From Ceriagrion tenellum (taxonomy: Eukaryota > Arthropoda > Insecta > Odonata > Coenagrionidae), in assembly GCA_963169105.1 (NCBI GenBank), contig OY720632.1:3224001-3288000 (forward strand): a stretch of 64,000 nt of DNA. Reading direction: 5' to 3'. Of this stretch, positions 1 to 10,887 are shown piece after piece; the stretch's first letter is position 1, and every line of letters begins with the position of its first letter. The notes beneath the pieces were generated by a model, which ran no database searches, was not told the origin of the DNA, and saw nothing but the letters and a program-made list of their open reading frames with translations. The position numbers and the translations under genes were made by a program.

Positions 1-210
1 TCCTTGTCCTTATTCCATAGATCTTCTTCCGATCCTCTCGCTCCAATTTCTTTGTCCACTCCCTCTTCTTTCCAGCTCTTCTTAGGTCTTCCTCTTTTCC
101 CTTGGATTGTCAGCTCCCAAGATCTTTCTTGGTAGTGTATCCTCGTTCTTTTTCTTTACATGCCCGTACCAGATTAGCTGCTTGGTCATGATGTCCTCCC
201 AAAATTTTTG
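1..210 (-). pseudogene. LINE C-terminal remnant
   Basis: Read on the minus strand, this edge segment encodes a broken C-terminal tail of a non-LTR retrotransposon polyprotein. The motif QLIWYGHVKKKNEDTLPRKI is followed, after a stop, by a basic Arg/Lys-rich stretch. The 'W(Y/F)GHV.R' motif followed by an RGRP-like basic region is the usual end of several arthropod LINE ORF2 proteins, and the same motif recurs in the LINEs at 14.6 kb and 37.4 kb. At least two in-frame stops make it dead. It continues beyond the left edge of the window. Confidence 0.6.
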
Positions 211-659
211 AAAAGAAAGTTTTTAATCAGTCCCTTATCTTTCTAACCCATACAATTTCCATGGTGTATCCTCGATATGCCGTATTCAAGTTTCTTTCGT
301 GAAACATGAATTACGATTAACTTAGATGGCCCTCTCTGAATTCATTTCCTCAATTCTTCGCCCTCGGCCCACAAATCATTCCCAAAGGCGTAAATGCCTA
401 ACATTTTGACGTTTAGCTTCTCCACTCTTTAAAATTACTTTCCGGTAGCATTTCTCTTGAGTGGTGTAGAAAACGTGCAGATTGCTTTCCTGCCGATGTT
501 CTTTTGTGCCGTTATCAATGATGCACTCATCCAGAATGAAATTTTTGCAACATATTTTTCCTGACGAGATAAGTGGATAATCTCCTGTCTGCGAGCTTTC
601 TCACTCCATCCCTATCCCCAAAATGACTCTAAAATTCAAATTGCTTTTCTCGTCCACAG
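211..659. other. Spacer upstream of the Gly-rich gene
   Basis: No coding signal is visible. The last bases before the ATG at 660 read tcgtccacag, a good 3' splice acceptor, so an upstream non-coding first exon is possible. I could not place it, and I saw no convincing TATA box or initiator. Confidence 0.4.
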
Positions 660-3600
660 ATGGCGCGTCTGACACTCCTGCTGCTTTTGGTGGCGGCCGT
701 TGTGGCGCTGTGCGTTGTCCAGGAGACTTCCGCGGCGGCGGTAGCAGAGGCGGTGCCCGCGGTAGCAGCGGCGGTGCCCGTGGTCGGGGAACAGCCGGAA
801 CAAGAGAGTGAGAACGAATTTGAATCACAGTGGACGATGTCGATCAGGTCTCTCGGGGAATCCTAATGCCCCGTGCTTCCGAGTGATGGCGCATCCGAAT
901 CACTTGTCTCTCTCCTGATTGGTCGGCCTTTCTGCGCGCCCACCCATCGAAAGCGGAGAGTGGAGAGAGGCTTTTGAACCACGGTAGATGTGGGGCTCAA
1001 TTAACACTGTCCGAGGTCACATTCGGTCGGAGTAAGATTCGCAATGCGGTCTTCACTGCGAGAGGTGGCAAATTCCTCGACGGGGAAACGAAACTTATCA
1101 AGGGGTTAAACTCCTGAGGCGGGTGGATGTGATGGCGGGCGTTTGGTGAAAGAAAGAAATTGTCTGAGTAGACCAAAATTTTCAAGAAAGGCGACTGACC
1201 GAATTGGCGCGCAATATTCAGACATAAATAGGATAGATACAACTCAAAAAACAGTTATTTGATTGCCATAACGTAGTGATTGAATTGGTATCGGAGGGAG
1301 TACTTCAAATCCCGCCGTTGCCTACGCAACTTTGGGAGAACTCTTGGAGGGCTTATCTCTCGTCGATAATTACGCATTTATCGCCGACGAATCTCACGTT
1401 AGTATTAAGGTAGTTCGAGCGAAATATCATTTTACATAGAAATCAATCAAAATTTGTTGTCATTTTAAAGAAAAATATCTCATCTATCTAATGACACCAA
1501 ATATTCCACCCCTCACCTCATTACTTTCGAAGATATTTGCCAAACAATACCAGCCCTTTTGCATGAGAAATGGTACTCGTATGCACTCCAGAGAGACATT
1601 ATTTACAAAATGAGGTAATTCTAAAATTAGATATCGTAAAAAAACTAAGTGTGTAGTTTGTATGTTTTCTCAGCTATATTTGAAAATTAATCATATTGTC
1701 TCGTATCACAAAAAACCTTCCGTTTTGAAGTAAGTTCAAACGCACCGCGCGCAAAAAATGAGTCAAGTTAAAGACTTATTTTAGATATTTTCATTTAATT
1801 ACGTACAATTTCTGTCATATAAAACTATATAAAAGAACCATTAATAATGCAATATTTAATAGATGTGTATTACAGCTGGTGAAATTAAACCGTAAAATTC
1901 GAATATGGTCTCTATTATGACAATGGGAACTATCTCTCGCTCGGACTACGTTGTTAATTCACTTTGAGTGGCGGACATGAGAGGGGAATGTGGAATTTGA
2001 TGGATGGTGGTAACGGTTTACGTTTCAATCGGAAGGTCATCCATCAAAGCTGACTTTGGGAGAAGGGAGAATCGATTTTCAAATGTATTCTTTTTTTTTT
2101 AAGTCTTGGGGTGGAAAAGGTACCTTTTGTTTTGTTAATTAATCATGCTAAAAATTAGTAAAATCAAAATACGTCCTCTCCTGGCTAGATTTGCCACTAA
2201 ATGGTGAGAATTCATCGAAAATGTAACTGGGTACGAAAATATTCTACGATAAATTGACGATTAGTTGAGTAAAATATCTTACATAGTAATAAATGGAAGG
2301 CTAACCTTTCTTGTTTTTGTCTGACAATGTAAATTTGATGCGTCAAAAGGCAAAAGGCCCTCGCGGAGCGTCATATATACAAACGAATTACTCGCGTTGG
2401 CAACCCCGTGAAAGTTCTGGAACTTCAATCCGGGTCGCTTGATTCATTACATTGAAATTACAATTCAGAAGTTTCACGACTGAAATCATACGGTTTCTTT
2501 TCATATTATCCTGCGTAAGGTATCAAAGCGTCCTTTTAAGAATAAAAGCGCTATATTTATCCAGAAAACGATTTATTTTCAGGATATTGCGAATCATATA
2601 CTCTAAAATTAATGGCTTCCATAAGTAGTGAGACCAGAAGGGGGCCGAGAACGTAGTCTAGTGAAATCGACCGACATCCGATGTTTGTGAGGAATTAGAA
2701 AGTCTTCAACTGTGGTGAAGAAATTCATAAGAACCCTTAAACGATACTTGAGCAAATCAATCTGAATGTAGCGTTTACCTGAACTACTGTTTACTGGTGA
2801 ATGGACATTTTTCAAGAATCCTGCTGTAAAATAGGAGCGAAAGGAACCTTATATCGTGGGGATTACGCATACAAAACATATGTGGCGCAGCATTAAATAA
2901 ACTAGGTTTTGTTAAACGTATAATAGGAAGGTCCTCGGATGAAAAAGTCAAAGATAAGTAAATAAAAATTGAGCTCCACTAAATACACTCCCATAATACA
3001 TGTCACCATTCCATATCCAAAAAACTTACACCTTTACACGGCTGGTGACCTAACACCCCCTGCCACACGCCCATGCGGCGGCTCGCGGGTTATTATGTAG
3101 ATTTAGATAAAAGAGTTCGCTGCCTGGAGATGCAAGAGAGCGGAATAAGGAAGACATGTGCCTCCAGGAAGAAGTACATGCTGTGAGATATGAGCAATGC
3201 CAAGTTTAAACGGTAATGTTAAGTAATACGTTCCAATTTAAATGGTGGAATAATTTTAATAGAAGAACAGCTGTAATTCTCCACATATTTTTTAGCGGCT
3301 GATTTTACGTGGTGCTTCATTTGAATCTTAAATTCGACGGAAAGGAGTCCGTGAAGAAGTATTTAATGAGCAACATAGACATTGTGTTGCTGTTTGACTC
3401 AACCACGATCTACATGAACATAATACCCTAACCAGCCACATCAAGGGTGCGAGGCAAGGGTTGAGTTATCAATTGCATACATTTCATTGCAAACAGATTC
3501 CATTGGTAGAACCCGGTCGCATTCTCTTTGGTGTCAAGGGTCCAATCCAAAATACAGAGCGAAGCGCCGGAATGCAAAGCCGAAATGAATTTCAAGTGGT

Positions 3601-4796
3601 ATTCCACGTTATAACAATGGGGACGTGTAAATGATTCATTAAACACTCGCACCCATTGGCTGTCCTAACTCTCGATGGGTCGGCTTTGGCTGCTGTGAAG
3701 TTGCTTCGGCAGATCACATCGTGACACGAGGACAGTGCTTCGGGTGAAAATTAATCCTTTCGTCGTTGGCCTGTCTTAATGCGCTGTAAAGTTAGGTTTC
3801 AGCATAGAGTTAGTATATACTTATAGAGTGGCAAAGAAATAGGGAGATTCGGATATGAGTTTTTAAATAATACTTTGGCCGATAGATGGAACAGGTGTAA
3901 CGAAGTTGCGAGACAAGCCATAACAAATGAGCTTTGGCACACGGCCACTTCATTTAGTGTCGCATCACTCACATGTTCTTATGATGATTTCGGTGCCTGT
4001 ATGTTTACTAATCGACCCATAGCAACAAAAACAAATCTTATTGAGTCGTCGAGACCAAATTAAACATGTATCTTAATGTGCATTCAATGAGCATCGTCTA
4101 TAATGAATCGAATTCACGTCAATATGATAAGACACGCGATTACCAAACACGGAGGCAACTGTTTACCGATGTATCATAGGAACGACAAAACAATTGATGT
4201 TCGATTAAAAGCACACAACATCCATGGTAACTACACTTTTCTGTATGTTGATGCAAAATCACCGAGTACCACTAGCGCCTCCAAGTGGCCTTCTCCATTA
4301 GCGTAAATTCTTCCTCCCCTAAGGTGGTGGCACCTGAGAAATTCTTCCCAAAGCTCTCAAAAATTTATGTCAATTTTTAGCATTGCTTAGCCACTATACT
4401 TACTCTATCGTATCAGGCAACAAAAAACCCCTGGGCGCCACACAGCTACTTCTAAAAAGAAGTCTCTATTCTTCCCATGCGCACTTCGGGGAGGAATTGG
4501 AAGGCCGAGTTGACGATCTGAGCGATGACCGATGCGATCTGAAAAGGGATTGTGGTGAACTCAAATGGCTGATCTCTCTGTTTGCAGGTGACTTGGAGGG
4601 GGCAGAGCAACGGGGCTGGGGGGGCAGAGGCTGGGGCCGAGGATGGGGCGGCGGGTGGGGCGGTAGGGGCTGGGGCGGATACGGGGGCTACGGCAGGGGC
4701 GGATACGGAGGGTACGGCAGGGGCGGATACGGAGGGTACGGCAGGGGCGGATACGGAGGGTACGGCAGGGGCTGGGGCGGAGGCTTCTTCGGTTGA
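660..4796 (+). CDS. Secreted glycine-rich (GYGGYGRG repeat) protein, two coding exons
   Basis: Coding exon 1 is 660-807 and exon 2 is 4588-4796 (stop TGA 4794-4796). The donor AGA|GTGAGA and the acceptor TTTGCAG|GTGAC join in phase 1 through an AGT codon, giving 118 residues. Residues 1 to about 25 form a signal peptide (MARL, a Leu/Val/Ala core, then SAAA). A short Ala/Val/Pro linker ending in an acidic QPEQES follows. The rest is Gly/Trp/Tyr/Arg-rich: GWGGRGWG units, then four tandem GYGGYGRG units, ending GWGGGFFG. No cysteine lies in the mature part. Such proteins occur in insects as cuticle or structural proteins and as glycine-rich defence peptides; the sequence does not decide between them. 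A second frame through exon 2 is also open (AGADTEGT repeats), but only the GYG frame fits the exon 1 phase. The ATG directly follows an acceptor-like CAG, so a 5' non-coding exon may exist. Confidence 0.75.
808..4587 (+). other. Intron of the Gly-rich gene
   Basis: A 3.78-kb phase-1 intron with GT-AG borders. It is AT-rich and holds a short CR1-like 3' remnant near 3.05 kb. I found no other coding segment or clear repeat array in it. Short open frames here have no recognisable motif. Confidence 0.6.
3035..3115 (+). mobile_element. CR1-like LINE 3' end remnant
   Basis: The segment with 'caccccctgcc', 'ggcggctcgcgggttatta' and 'tgtagatttagat' matches the 3' end of the CR1-like element at 8.5 kb, read there on the minus strand ('ggtggctcgcagggtattac' and then a tagatg tail). 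Only about 80 bp survive. It is a 5'-truncated insertion inside the intron of the Gly-rich gene. Confidence 0.6.
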
Positions 4797-4935
4797 GAGG
4801 GGCGGCCAGGTGGATGGGGGTGCCGAGTTCGACTTCCCCCGAATGGATGACATCGACGACTGCGAACCAAGACCGCTCTTCGGATGGACTCAACGGAATC
4901 ACTCCAAAATAAGAAGAGAAGGACTTCGCGATTAA

Positions 4936-4995
4936 TGCTCTCTCTCTCTCTCTCCCTTCTTCTATCCCTCTATCTCTCTCTCTCTCTCTCTCTAT
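4936..4995 (+). repeat. (CT)n microsatellite in the 3' UTR
   Basis: Two CT-dinucleotide runs separated by an interrupted stretch lie just after the Gly-rich stop codon, in the presumed 3' UTR and before the poly(A) signal. Confidence 0.9.
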
Positions 4996-5108
4996 TGCTC
5001 GGAGGAGACTTATCGTGACCTGCGAATCACAATTTCCTCCTTTTTCATTGTTCGCTCATTGACTTCCCTCTCCTCAATGAAATGTAAAATTGATTGTCTT
5101 TTGCGAAT

Positions 5109-5114
5109 AATAAA
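5109..5114 (+). terminator. Poly(A) signal AATAAA of the Gly-rich gene
   Basis: Canonical AATAAA about 310 bp after the stop codon, within 'gcgaataataaaaagc'. T-rich sequence follows downstream. It is the first canonical signal after the coding sequence. Confidence 0.6.
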
Positions 5115-5164
5115 AAGCTTCAAAAAAGCTATGTATAATTTCCTTTGAGTTACCACCAGAATCG

Positions 5165-5210
5165 TTCATTTCTTACATACATGCATACCAATCATGCAGT
5201 TCCCTTCCGT
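5165..5210 (-). mobile_element. LINE-B 3' tail stub
   Basis: 'catacatgcataccaatcat' followed by 'gcagttcccttccg' repeats the antisense 3' end and tail of the LINE-B copies at 5515-5895 and 37016-37720. Only the terminal 40-45 bp are present. It directly precedes the LINE-A RT fragment. Confidence 0.55.
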
Positions 5211-5221
5211 CCAGTCCTATA

Positions 5222-5514
5222 CCAAAAACAGTCCTGATCCCTATGCCAAAAAAAAGATCTGCAACAGAATCCGATGACTATAGAAAAATCAGTTTGATTT
5301 CATATGCAGCCAAAGTTTTACTAAGAATAATCAATAAAAGGTTGGAGAGCAAGGCTAAGAACTATTTAGGCGATGATCAGTTCGTGTTCCGGAAGGGAAG
5401 GTCAACTAGGGATGCAATTGTGGTGATGAGAACACTTATAGAAAGAAACATCGAGTATAACAAGGATGTTTTAGAATGCTTTATTGATTTTGCAAAGGCT
5501 TTAGACAGAGCATA
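5222..5514 (+). pseudogene. LINE-A reverse transcriptase fragment
   Basis: Encodes the N-terminal part of an RT domain: PMPKKRSATESDDYRKISLI, then RIINKRLESKAKNYLGDDQF, then FRKGRSTRDAIVVMRTLIER, ending FIDFAKALDR. These are RT blocks 1-3, before the catalytic YADD-type motif. It is closely similar by eye to the minus-strand LINE-A segment at 37.73-38.0 kb. The fragment stops exactly where an oppositely oriented LINE-B fragment begins. It has neither the catalytic half nor an endonuclease, so it is inert. Confidence 0.8.
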
Positions 5515-5895
5515 TACATACATACATACCAATCACGCCGTTCCCTTCCGGGTAGGCAGAGTCACTAAGTTTTACTCATTAATACATAATTGTACACCTA
5601 ACTCTGCTTCAATAATTTCCTCCATACTGACCTATCCTTGCAATTCTCTTTTGCCTCATTTACCCCCCTTACACTGCTTCATACACGCCCTCCCGTTTTG
5701 AAGACTCATAATATTCTTCCCCCTGAGAATTTCCTCAACCACAACTTTCTCGGCCTATCTCTCCCTCTCGCATCATTCATTCTACTCTCATATATCTGTT
5801 TCGTTCTTCGACTCTCATCCATTCTCTCAACATGGCCAAACCAACGAAGCACACTCCTTTCATACACGTCCATTACAGGAGCATCTAACCTACAT
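5515..5895 (-). pseudogene. LINE-B 3'-terminal fragment, antisense
   Basis: On the minus strand this carries a LINE C-terminus (MDVYERSVLRWFGHVERM-like), a short 3' UTR and a CATA/TATG-type tail at 5512-5530. It matches the plus-strand copy at 37.34-37.72 kb. The tail abuts the RT fragment to its left, so the two pieces are tail-to-end in opposite orientation. It is 5'-truncated at about 5895. Confidence 0.75.
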
Positions 5896-7539
5896 TAATT
5901 TTTAGCATCCTGGCTAGTATGCTGTTACTCTGTGGAGACGAGGATTAAGGACAATGTTGCCTGATGACATTATACACCTTTGCATCACTGACCACTTTCT
6001 GGAGAACTCACTTCAATGCAGTTCAGTGATTGTAAATGGTTATGTTACTGGAGGTTTCCTCTTGTCTCATTTTGAAATTATATCTTCGGGAATTAAATAT
6101 CAAATTTCTTTTACCACTGATGTTGCTTACTGGTCAATTTGTTGAATGGGTTCATGTATGAGAAATACATTTACATTTATGCATACAAGGTGATCTTTAA
6201 ATTTAAGGAATCTGGCATCAACTGGTCAAAAACCCTTTCAAGTTGTGTATGAAATTACGCTGTTTTTTTTGTAATCCCTTAATTTTGCATTGATGCATTA
6301 TTCCCCTGCTGATAACCTACAGGTCTACCTTCTTCCCCATTCTCGGACGGGAAGAGTGGGTTTCATTAATAATATAATAATAAGTTTATTACTCCAACAC
6401 AAAATACATTCTCAATAGCAAATTTTGAGTAACTTTAGGTAGCCTTGAAGGAGAACCTGTTTAAGGTAACCATCAAATAATAACACGTTATGCTTACACT
6501 TAAATATACATATGACTCATGTAGTGAGACCAAGACAATTACTTAACAGTGTAAGTGCGTACCTTAAGAAGCTTCTTACTAACACTTTATGGAGTTATTT
6601 ATAGCACACTTACAACAATATTTCCTCTACACTCTCTTTGGTGAAAATCCAAGAATGTACATTTTTCGAAAATATTTTCACAGACAGAATCAATGCATGA
6701 ATGGGGTAATAAATTCTATACCTTTGGTCCTACATGACAAAAAAACATCGTTTAAATATCGTCAAATTTGGTTTGGGTCAGGGTATACTTTTTTTACGCA
6801 GAGTGGAGGGAAAAGGCAGGCACAGAAATATTCCAGAGTTGCCACTTCTAGTATAAAAACACCGTAGAACTTGAGTAAAATCTTCTCGGGTTTGGCACCG
6901 CGAATGAGGCTATTAAATGGTAACATTTCGACGAGAATCTCTCTCATCGTCATCTGGGCTAAGACTGATAGTCAAAATCCCGCATGAGCACGCCACATAA
7001 CTATGTAGAAAGAAAGAACATCTCAAAGCGCTACGCTGGTACGTAATAGCCCGATAGGACATTGAAAGTATAATGTATTATAATAAGCGTTAGTATCGTA
7101 TTCGATTCAATTATTTGCTTCATTGCTTATATATGTCATATACTACTCCGTTTCCGTGAATCGACCCGTGCAACACAACCTCGATTTGGCTCGATTTCTA
7201 TTTCGTCGATGTAGATTGATTCCATTGATACAATATAGCGAATGATGATGAGGCGTAAATCACAACCTTGTTTTGATTGGGGGAACTATGTCCTACTGAA
7301 GAGAGAATGGTAAGCTGCACATTCACTCTGACATCTGTGAGTGATATTTGCAAAATAGTCGTGGCCAAAAACTTACTTCGACGGTATAGAAACTAGCAAT
7401 AGATGATGGCGCGTGAGTTAAAACTTTGTCTCGATCGCGGCTACTACTTACCGATCTGAACCTATATCGCCATGAGCGATCGTGACAACTTCTACTTACC
7501 GAGATGAGCTATAGCATCTTACGCGACCAAGCCGTTCGA
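5896..7539. other. Intergenic spacer
   Basis: AT-rich sequence with a short (AAT)n run at about 6366-6384 and no recognised gene. A short duplicated phrase 'ctacttaccga' (near 7445 and 7495) is the only local structure noticed. Confidence 0.5.
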
Positions 7540-7965
7540 GGGTCTACGGCACGTTCAACGTGCACGTGTAAATATTAGCTTTTGTAGAGAGCTCGTGAAT
7601 GCCGTAGAAACGCCCAGTGGGGGATTTCCTATACGTTTAGAAAATCTTTCGCGAAAAGCATTCAATGAGAATCCATCATCGGCGTAACAACGCCCGCTCA
7701 CTAAGCATTCGTAGTCAGTATTACAAACGTTCAAGCAAACGCCGAGGAAAGCATTCCAAGGCTTTTGTTGGGCGTTTATTGAAAGCTTACTTGCAAGCCT
7801 TTGGCGTGCGCTTGTAAATGCCGGAGGTACGCCTAGTAGAGCATTGTAAAAGCGTTTAGAAGGTGTTTTCTTGAAAAAGCGCCCACAAGGTATTTGCAAT
7901 GCTCAACTAACGCTCGTAAATCGTCGGAACGCTCGAGAAACTCTCGACAAATGCTCAATTACCCA
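7540..7965. repeat. Imperfect GCGTT/TGTAAATGCC-type repeat block
   Basis: A GC-richer block than its surroundings. Variants of one phrase recur, for example 'gtgaatgccgtagaaacgcc' (about 7594), 'gtaaatgccggaggtacgcc' (about 7814) and 'gtaaatcgtcggaacgctcg' (about 7915), together with many 'gcgttta/aagcgttt' words. The copies are strongly diverged and unevenly spaced. It could be a decayed minisatellite or part of an unidentified element. The long minus-strand open frame across it has no recognisable domain. Confidence 0.35.
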
Positions 7966-8440
7966 TTCCCACTCACCGCAAAACCGCCAGGGTGATCGGT
8001 TATTGCTTCATAAAGTACATCTATTTGGAGGTCATACGTGCACATTTTATAGAACCTAGAGAACAGGTGATCAATACCACCCATAGCTGAGTTTCCTGTT
8101 ACCCTAGTTGGCGAGCCAATCAGGCACGCTAATCCTAAGGAGCTCATGAAGTTTAAGTAATGATCAGAATCATTAGAAGATGCCATCATATTTATGTTGA
8201 CATCACCAATGACAATTATATTACATTTTAAACGATACAAAAGCGGTTAAAATTCAGATAAAAATTGTTCTATAGGAAAATTTTGATCTCTATAGAGGAC
8301 AATTGAATGTAATTCGAAATTTTCAAGTTTGAGGGTCACCTGGACGAAATCAGCAGAGACAGCTTGAATTAAATTAGAGTAGCAATCAATTGTACTTTGC
8401 ACATAAACAATAACTACTCTGGCTCGGCTACTACCACAGC
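7959..8440 (-). pseudogene. LINE endonuclease (APE-type) fragment
   Basis: Minus-strand reading gives the central part of an APE endonuclease domain: GSSRARVVIVYVQS, then KCNIIVIGDVNIN (GD.N motif), then LGLACLIGSPTRVT, GIDHLF and finally AITDHPGGFAV (the TDH block). The order matches LINE endonucleases. One in-frame stop lies between the first two blocks and there is no RT. It ends about 60 bp from the 3' tail of the CR1-like element at 8501, which may have landed in or next to it. It belongs to a different LINE family from its neighbour. Confidence 0.7.
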
Positions 8441-8695
8441 ATTGAGCAAAATATTAGTAGCCATTAAATTTGTAAAAGTATAGTTCATGTTCACAAACCC
8501 ATCTACATCTACATCTATGTAATACCCTGCGAGCCACCACGAGGGTGTACAGCAGGGGGTGAAGATCACCAAACATGCACTATTGACATGCAACTAGGAT
8601 ATTTAAGGGAGACATGCTAGAAATTAGGGTCACATGGAGCTAGATGGTTAGTATCTACATAATAAGGAAGGGATTATTGGTTGTTATTACATGCA

Positions 8696-10204
8696 TCATG
8701 CATTACAGACTACTCTAACTATATTTAACCTACCTATCCCTTTGCTTCGCTGCCTATTGTTTTCTCTTATATTACGCGGGAAAAATGACATTTTAAATCT
8801 ATCGGTACGACAATCTGTCTCTCTTATCTTGTTAAGATGATCATACCTAGCATAATACGCAGGGGTTCTTAATATATATCTAACGTCATCTGTGAACAAA
8901 ACGGTTTCGAATTTACTTAAAAGGTTTAACCTAAATTTTAACCTGCGTTCTGATAGTAATTCCCATCCGAGTTCTTCTATTAAGCTCGTAACACTTATAC
9001 AATTATCATAACGGCCTTTAACAAACCTAGCGGATCTCCTTTGCACGCGCTCTAATTCTTTTATCATACCTTCCTCGTACGGATCCCATATACTAGCGGC
9101 ATATTCTAAATGAGGCCTGACAAGTGTAAAATAGCTTCTTTCTCGTACTCTCTCATCGCATTTGCCTAGAACCCTTTTTACGAATCCTAATCTACGGTTT
9201 GCTACACTAGTAATTTCCCTGATGTGTTTCCCCCATGACATGTCTTCAGTGATGATGACGCCTAAGTATTTAATAGATTCTACCTTAGATATTTTCTTTT
9301 CTTTGATGCAATAATTATTCCGGGCAACGCCATTCTTTTTCCAAAAGATCATTATCGCGTATATCTTCAAAATTAATTCTAGCTGCCAACTATCACACCA
9401 ATCATCAATCGCATCTAAATCCTTAGCTAAACACCGACTGTCCTCTTCATTTCTAATTTCCTTATACACTACTGCATCATCGGCAAAAAGACGGAGCTTG
9501 CTATTTTTTACTACTGTATTTAAGTCGTTTACGTACAGAAGAAATAAAATTGGGCCAATCACGCTTCCCTGGGGAACACCTGATGTAACTTTTACTTCGC
9601 CGGAGCTGATACCATCTAATACCACCCTTTGAACGCGTTCATGTAAGAAGTCTCCTATCCAGCCTACTATATTACTGTCTATCCCGTATGATGCTAACTT
9701 CGCGAGTAACTTACAGAGGGGAACCTTGTCAAAAGCTTTTCTAAAGTCAAGAAAGGCTGCATCTACCTGTACGTTACCTTCTCCGGAAACTAAAATATCG
9801 TGAACAAAAAGACCTAATCGAGTTTCGCAAGACAGTCCCTTTCTGAACCCATGCTGGTTTGTTATCAATAAATCCTGGCTGTCGAGGTGTCCCATCATTG
9901 ATGTAACTATTATATGCTCTATAATTTTACATGATAATGACGTTAATGATATTGGTCTATAATTACATTGCTGTTCCCTAAGTCCGCTTTCATAAATTGG
10001 GGTCATGTTTGCTATCTTCCAGTCTTTGGGAACCGCGTGTTCTTCGAGGGATTTGTTAAATACTACTTTAAGATACGGAGCCATTTCGAGAGCTAATTTT
10101 TTATAAACACAAGCTAGAATTTCATCAGGACCTGAGGACTTGTTCGGGCTAATGTTACTCAGTAAGGATACGATTCTGCTACAAGATATATCGATCGGGG
10201 GCAT
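8696..10204 (-). pseudogene. CR1-like ORF2, reverse transcriptase half
   Basis: A 502-codon open stretch with all core RT blocks: SGPDEILACVYKKLA, then NYRPISLTSLSCKIIEHI, QHGFRKGLSCETRL, DAAFLDFRKAFDKVP, SGVPQGSVIGPILFLLYVND and the catalytic RLFADDAVVYKEI (FADD). Next come the thumb motif SIKYLGVIITEDMSWGKHI and a C-terminal RPHLEYAASIWDPYEEG region. The type resembles CR1/L2-group elements. The frame is disrupted at about 10.2 kb, where the preceding part of ORF2 continues in another frame. This segment by itself shows no lesion in catalytic motifs. Confidence 0.85.
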
Positions 10205-10728
10205 TGGTTGTTGAAATCGGTCGGGTATGGTTTCGCGGCAACTATGAATAGATTGATTAAAAACGCTCTGAAAAAAGTAATTAAAAAATTAGCCTTATCT
10301 AAACTGGAAGTTACTATTTCGCCTCTATCCTTTTTCAAGGAATTAACCGTTGATTTTTTAGTTCCCTGTACTTCCCTAACATATGACCAAAATGCTTTCA
10401 GATTTCCCTCTAGTTGTTCTCCAAGTACTTTTCTCTTGAATTCACTAAACGCTCTTCTAAGGGCAGTTTTTGTGGCTGCTTTACAAATTTCATAATGTTC
10501 GATAGTATTTTTTAGGTCGCTATTAGCTACATTTTTCTTCATTTTTCTTAGTTTCGCATGGCTAACTCGTTGGCGTTTTAAACATTTTCTAACCTCCGCG
10601 TTGTACCACCTTGGTTCCCTATTCTCACTCTTATACTTATGAGGTATATATCTGTTGACAAGTGACCGTGTAATTTGGAGGAACTCTTTCCATGTATTGT
10701 CTGTATCACTATTTTTGCCGATGTTCAC
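10159..10728 (-). pseudogene. CR1-like ORF2, linker between endonuclease and RT
   Basis: Carries the basic linker typical of LINE ORF2: TRSLVNRYIPHKYKSENREP, RWYNAEVRKCLKRQRVSHAK and FWSYVREVQGTKKSTVNSLK. These match the 'W.n.ev...' and 'FW.y.r' blocks lying between endonuclease and RT. At its end the correct frame jumps into the RT stretch (a frameshift at about 10.20 kb). Confidence 0.7.
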
Positions 10729-10887
10729 GAACTTTGCAAAAGATGTCTTTAAGTCACGCCTAAATCCGTTAAAATCTGCTTTACTAAAAAGGTAAATCTT
10801 TCTTTTTAATTTAAAAATTTTTTAAGTATTGAGGGAAAATTTTACGTATACTACCTTGTGGTCGGTTATTCCATCGACATTTTCAAC

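Noticed and set aside
4452..4902. Long minus-strand proline/serine-rich frames opposite the Gly-rich exon
   Set aside because: They are the antisense reading of a 24-bp GC-rich repeat, with no splice or start context.
10208..10495. Plus-strand frame of 95 codons
   Set aside because: Antisense shadow of the LINE linker region, which has clear motifs on the minus strand.
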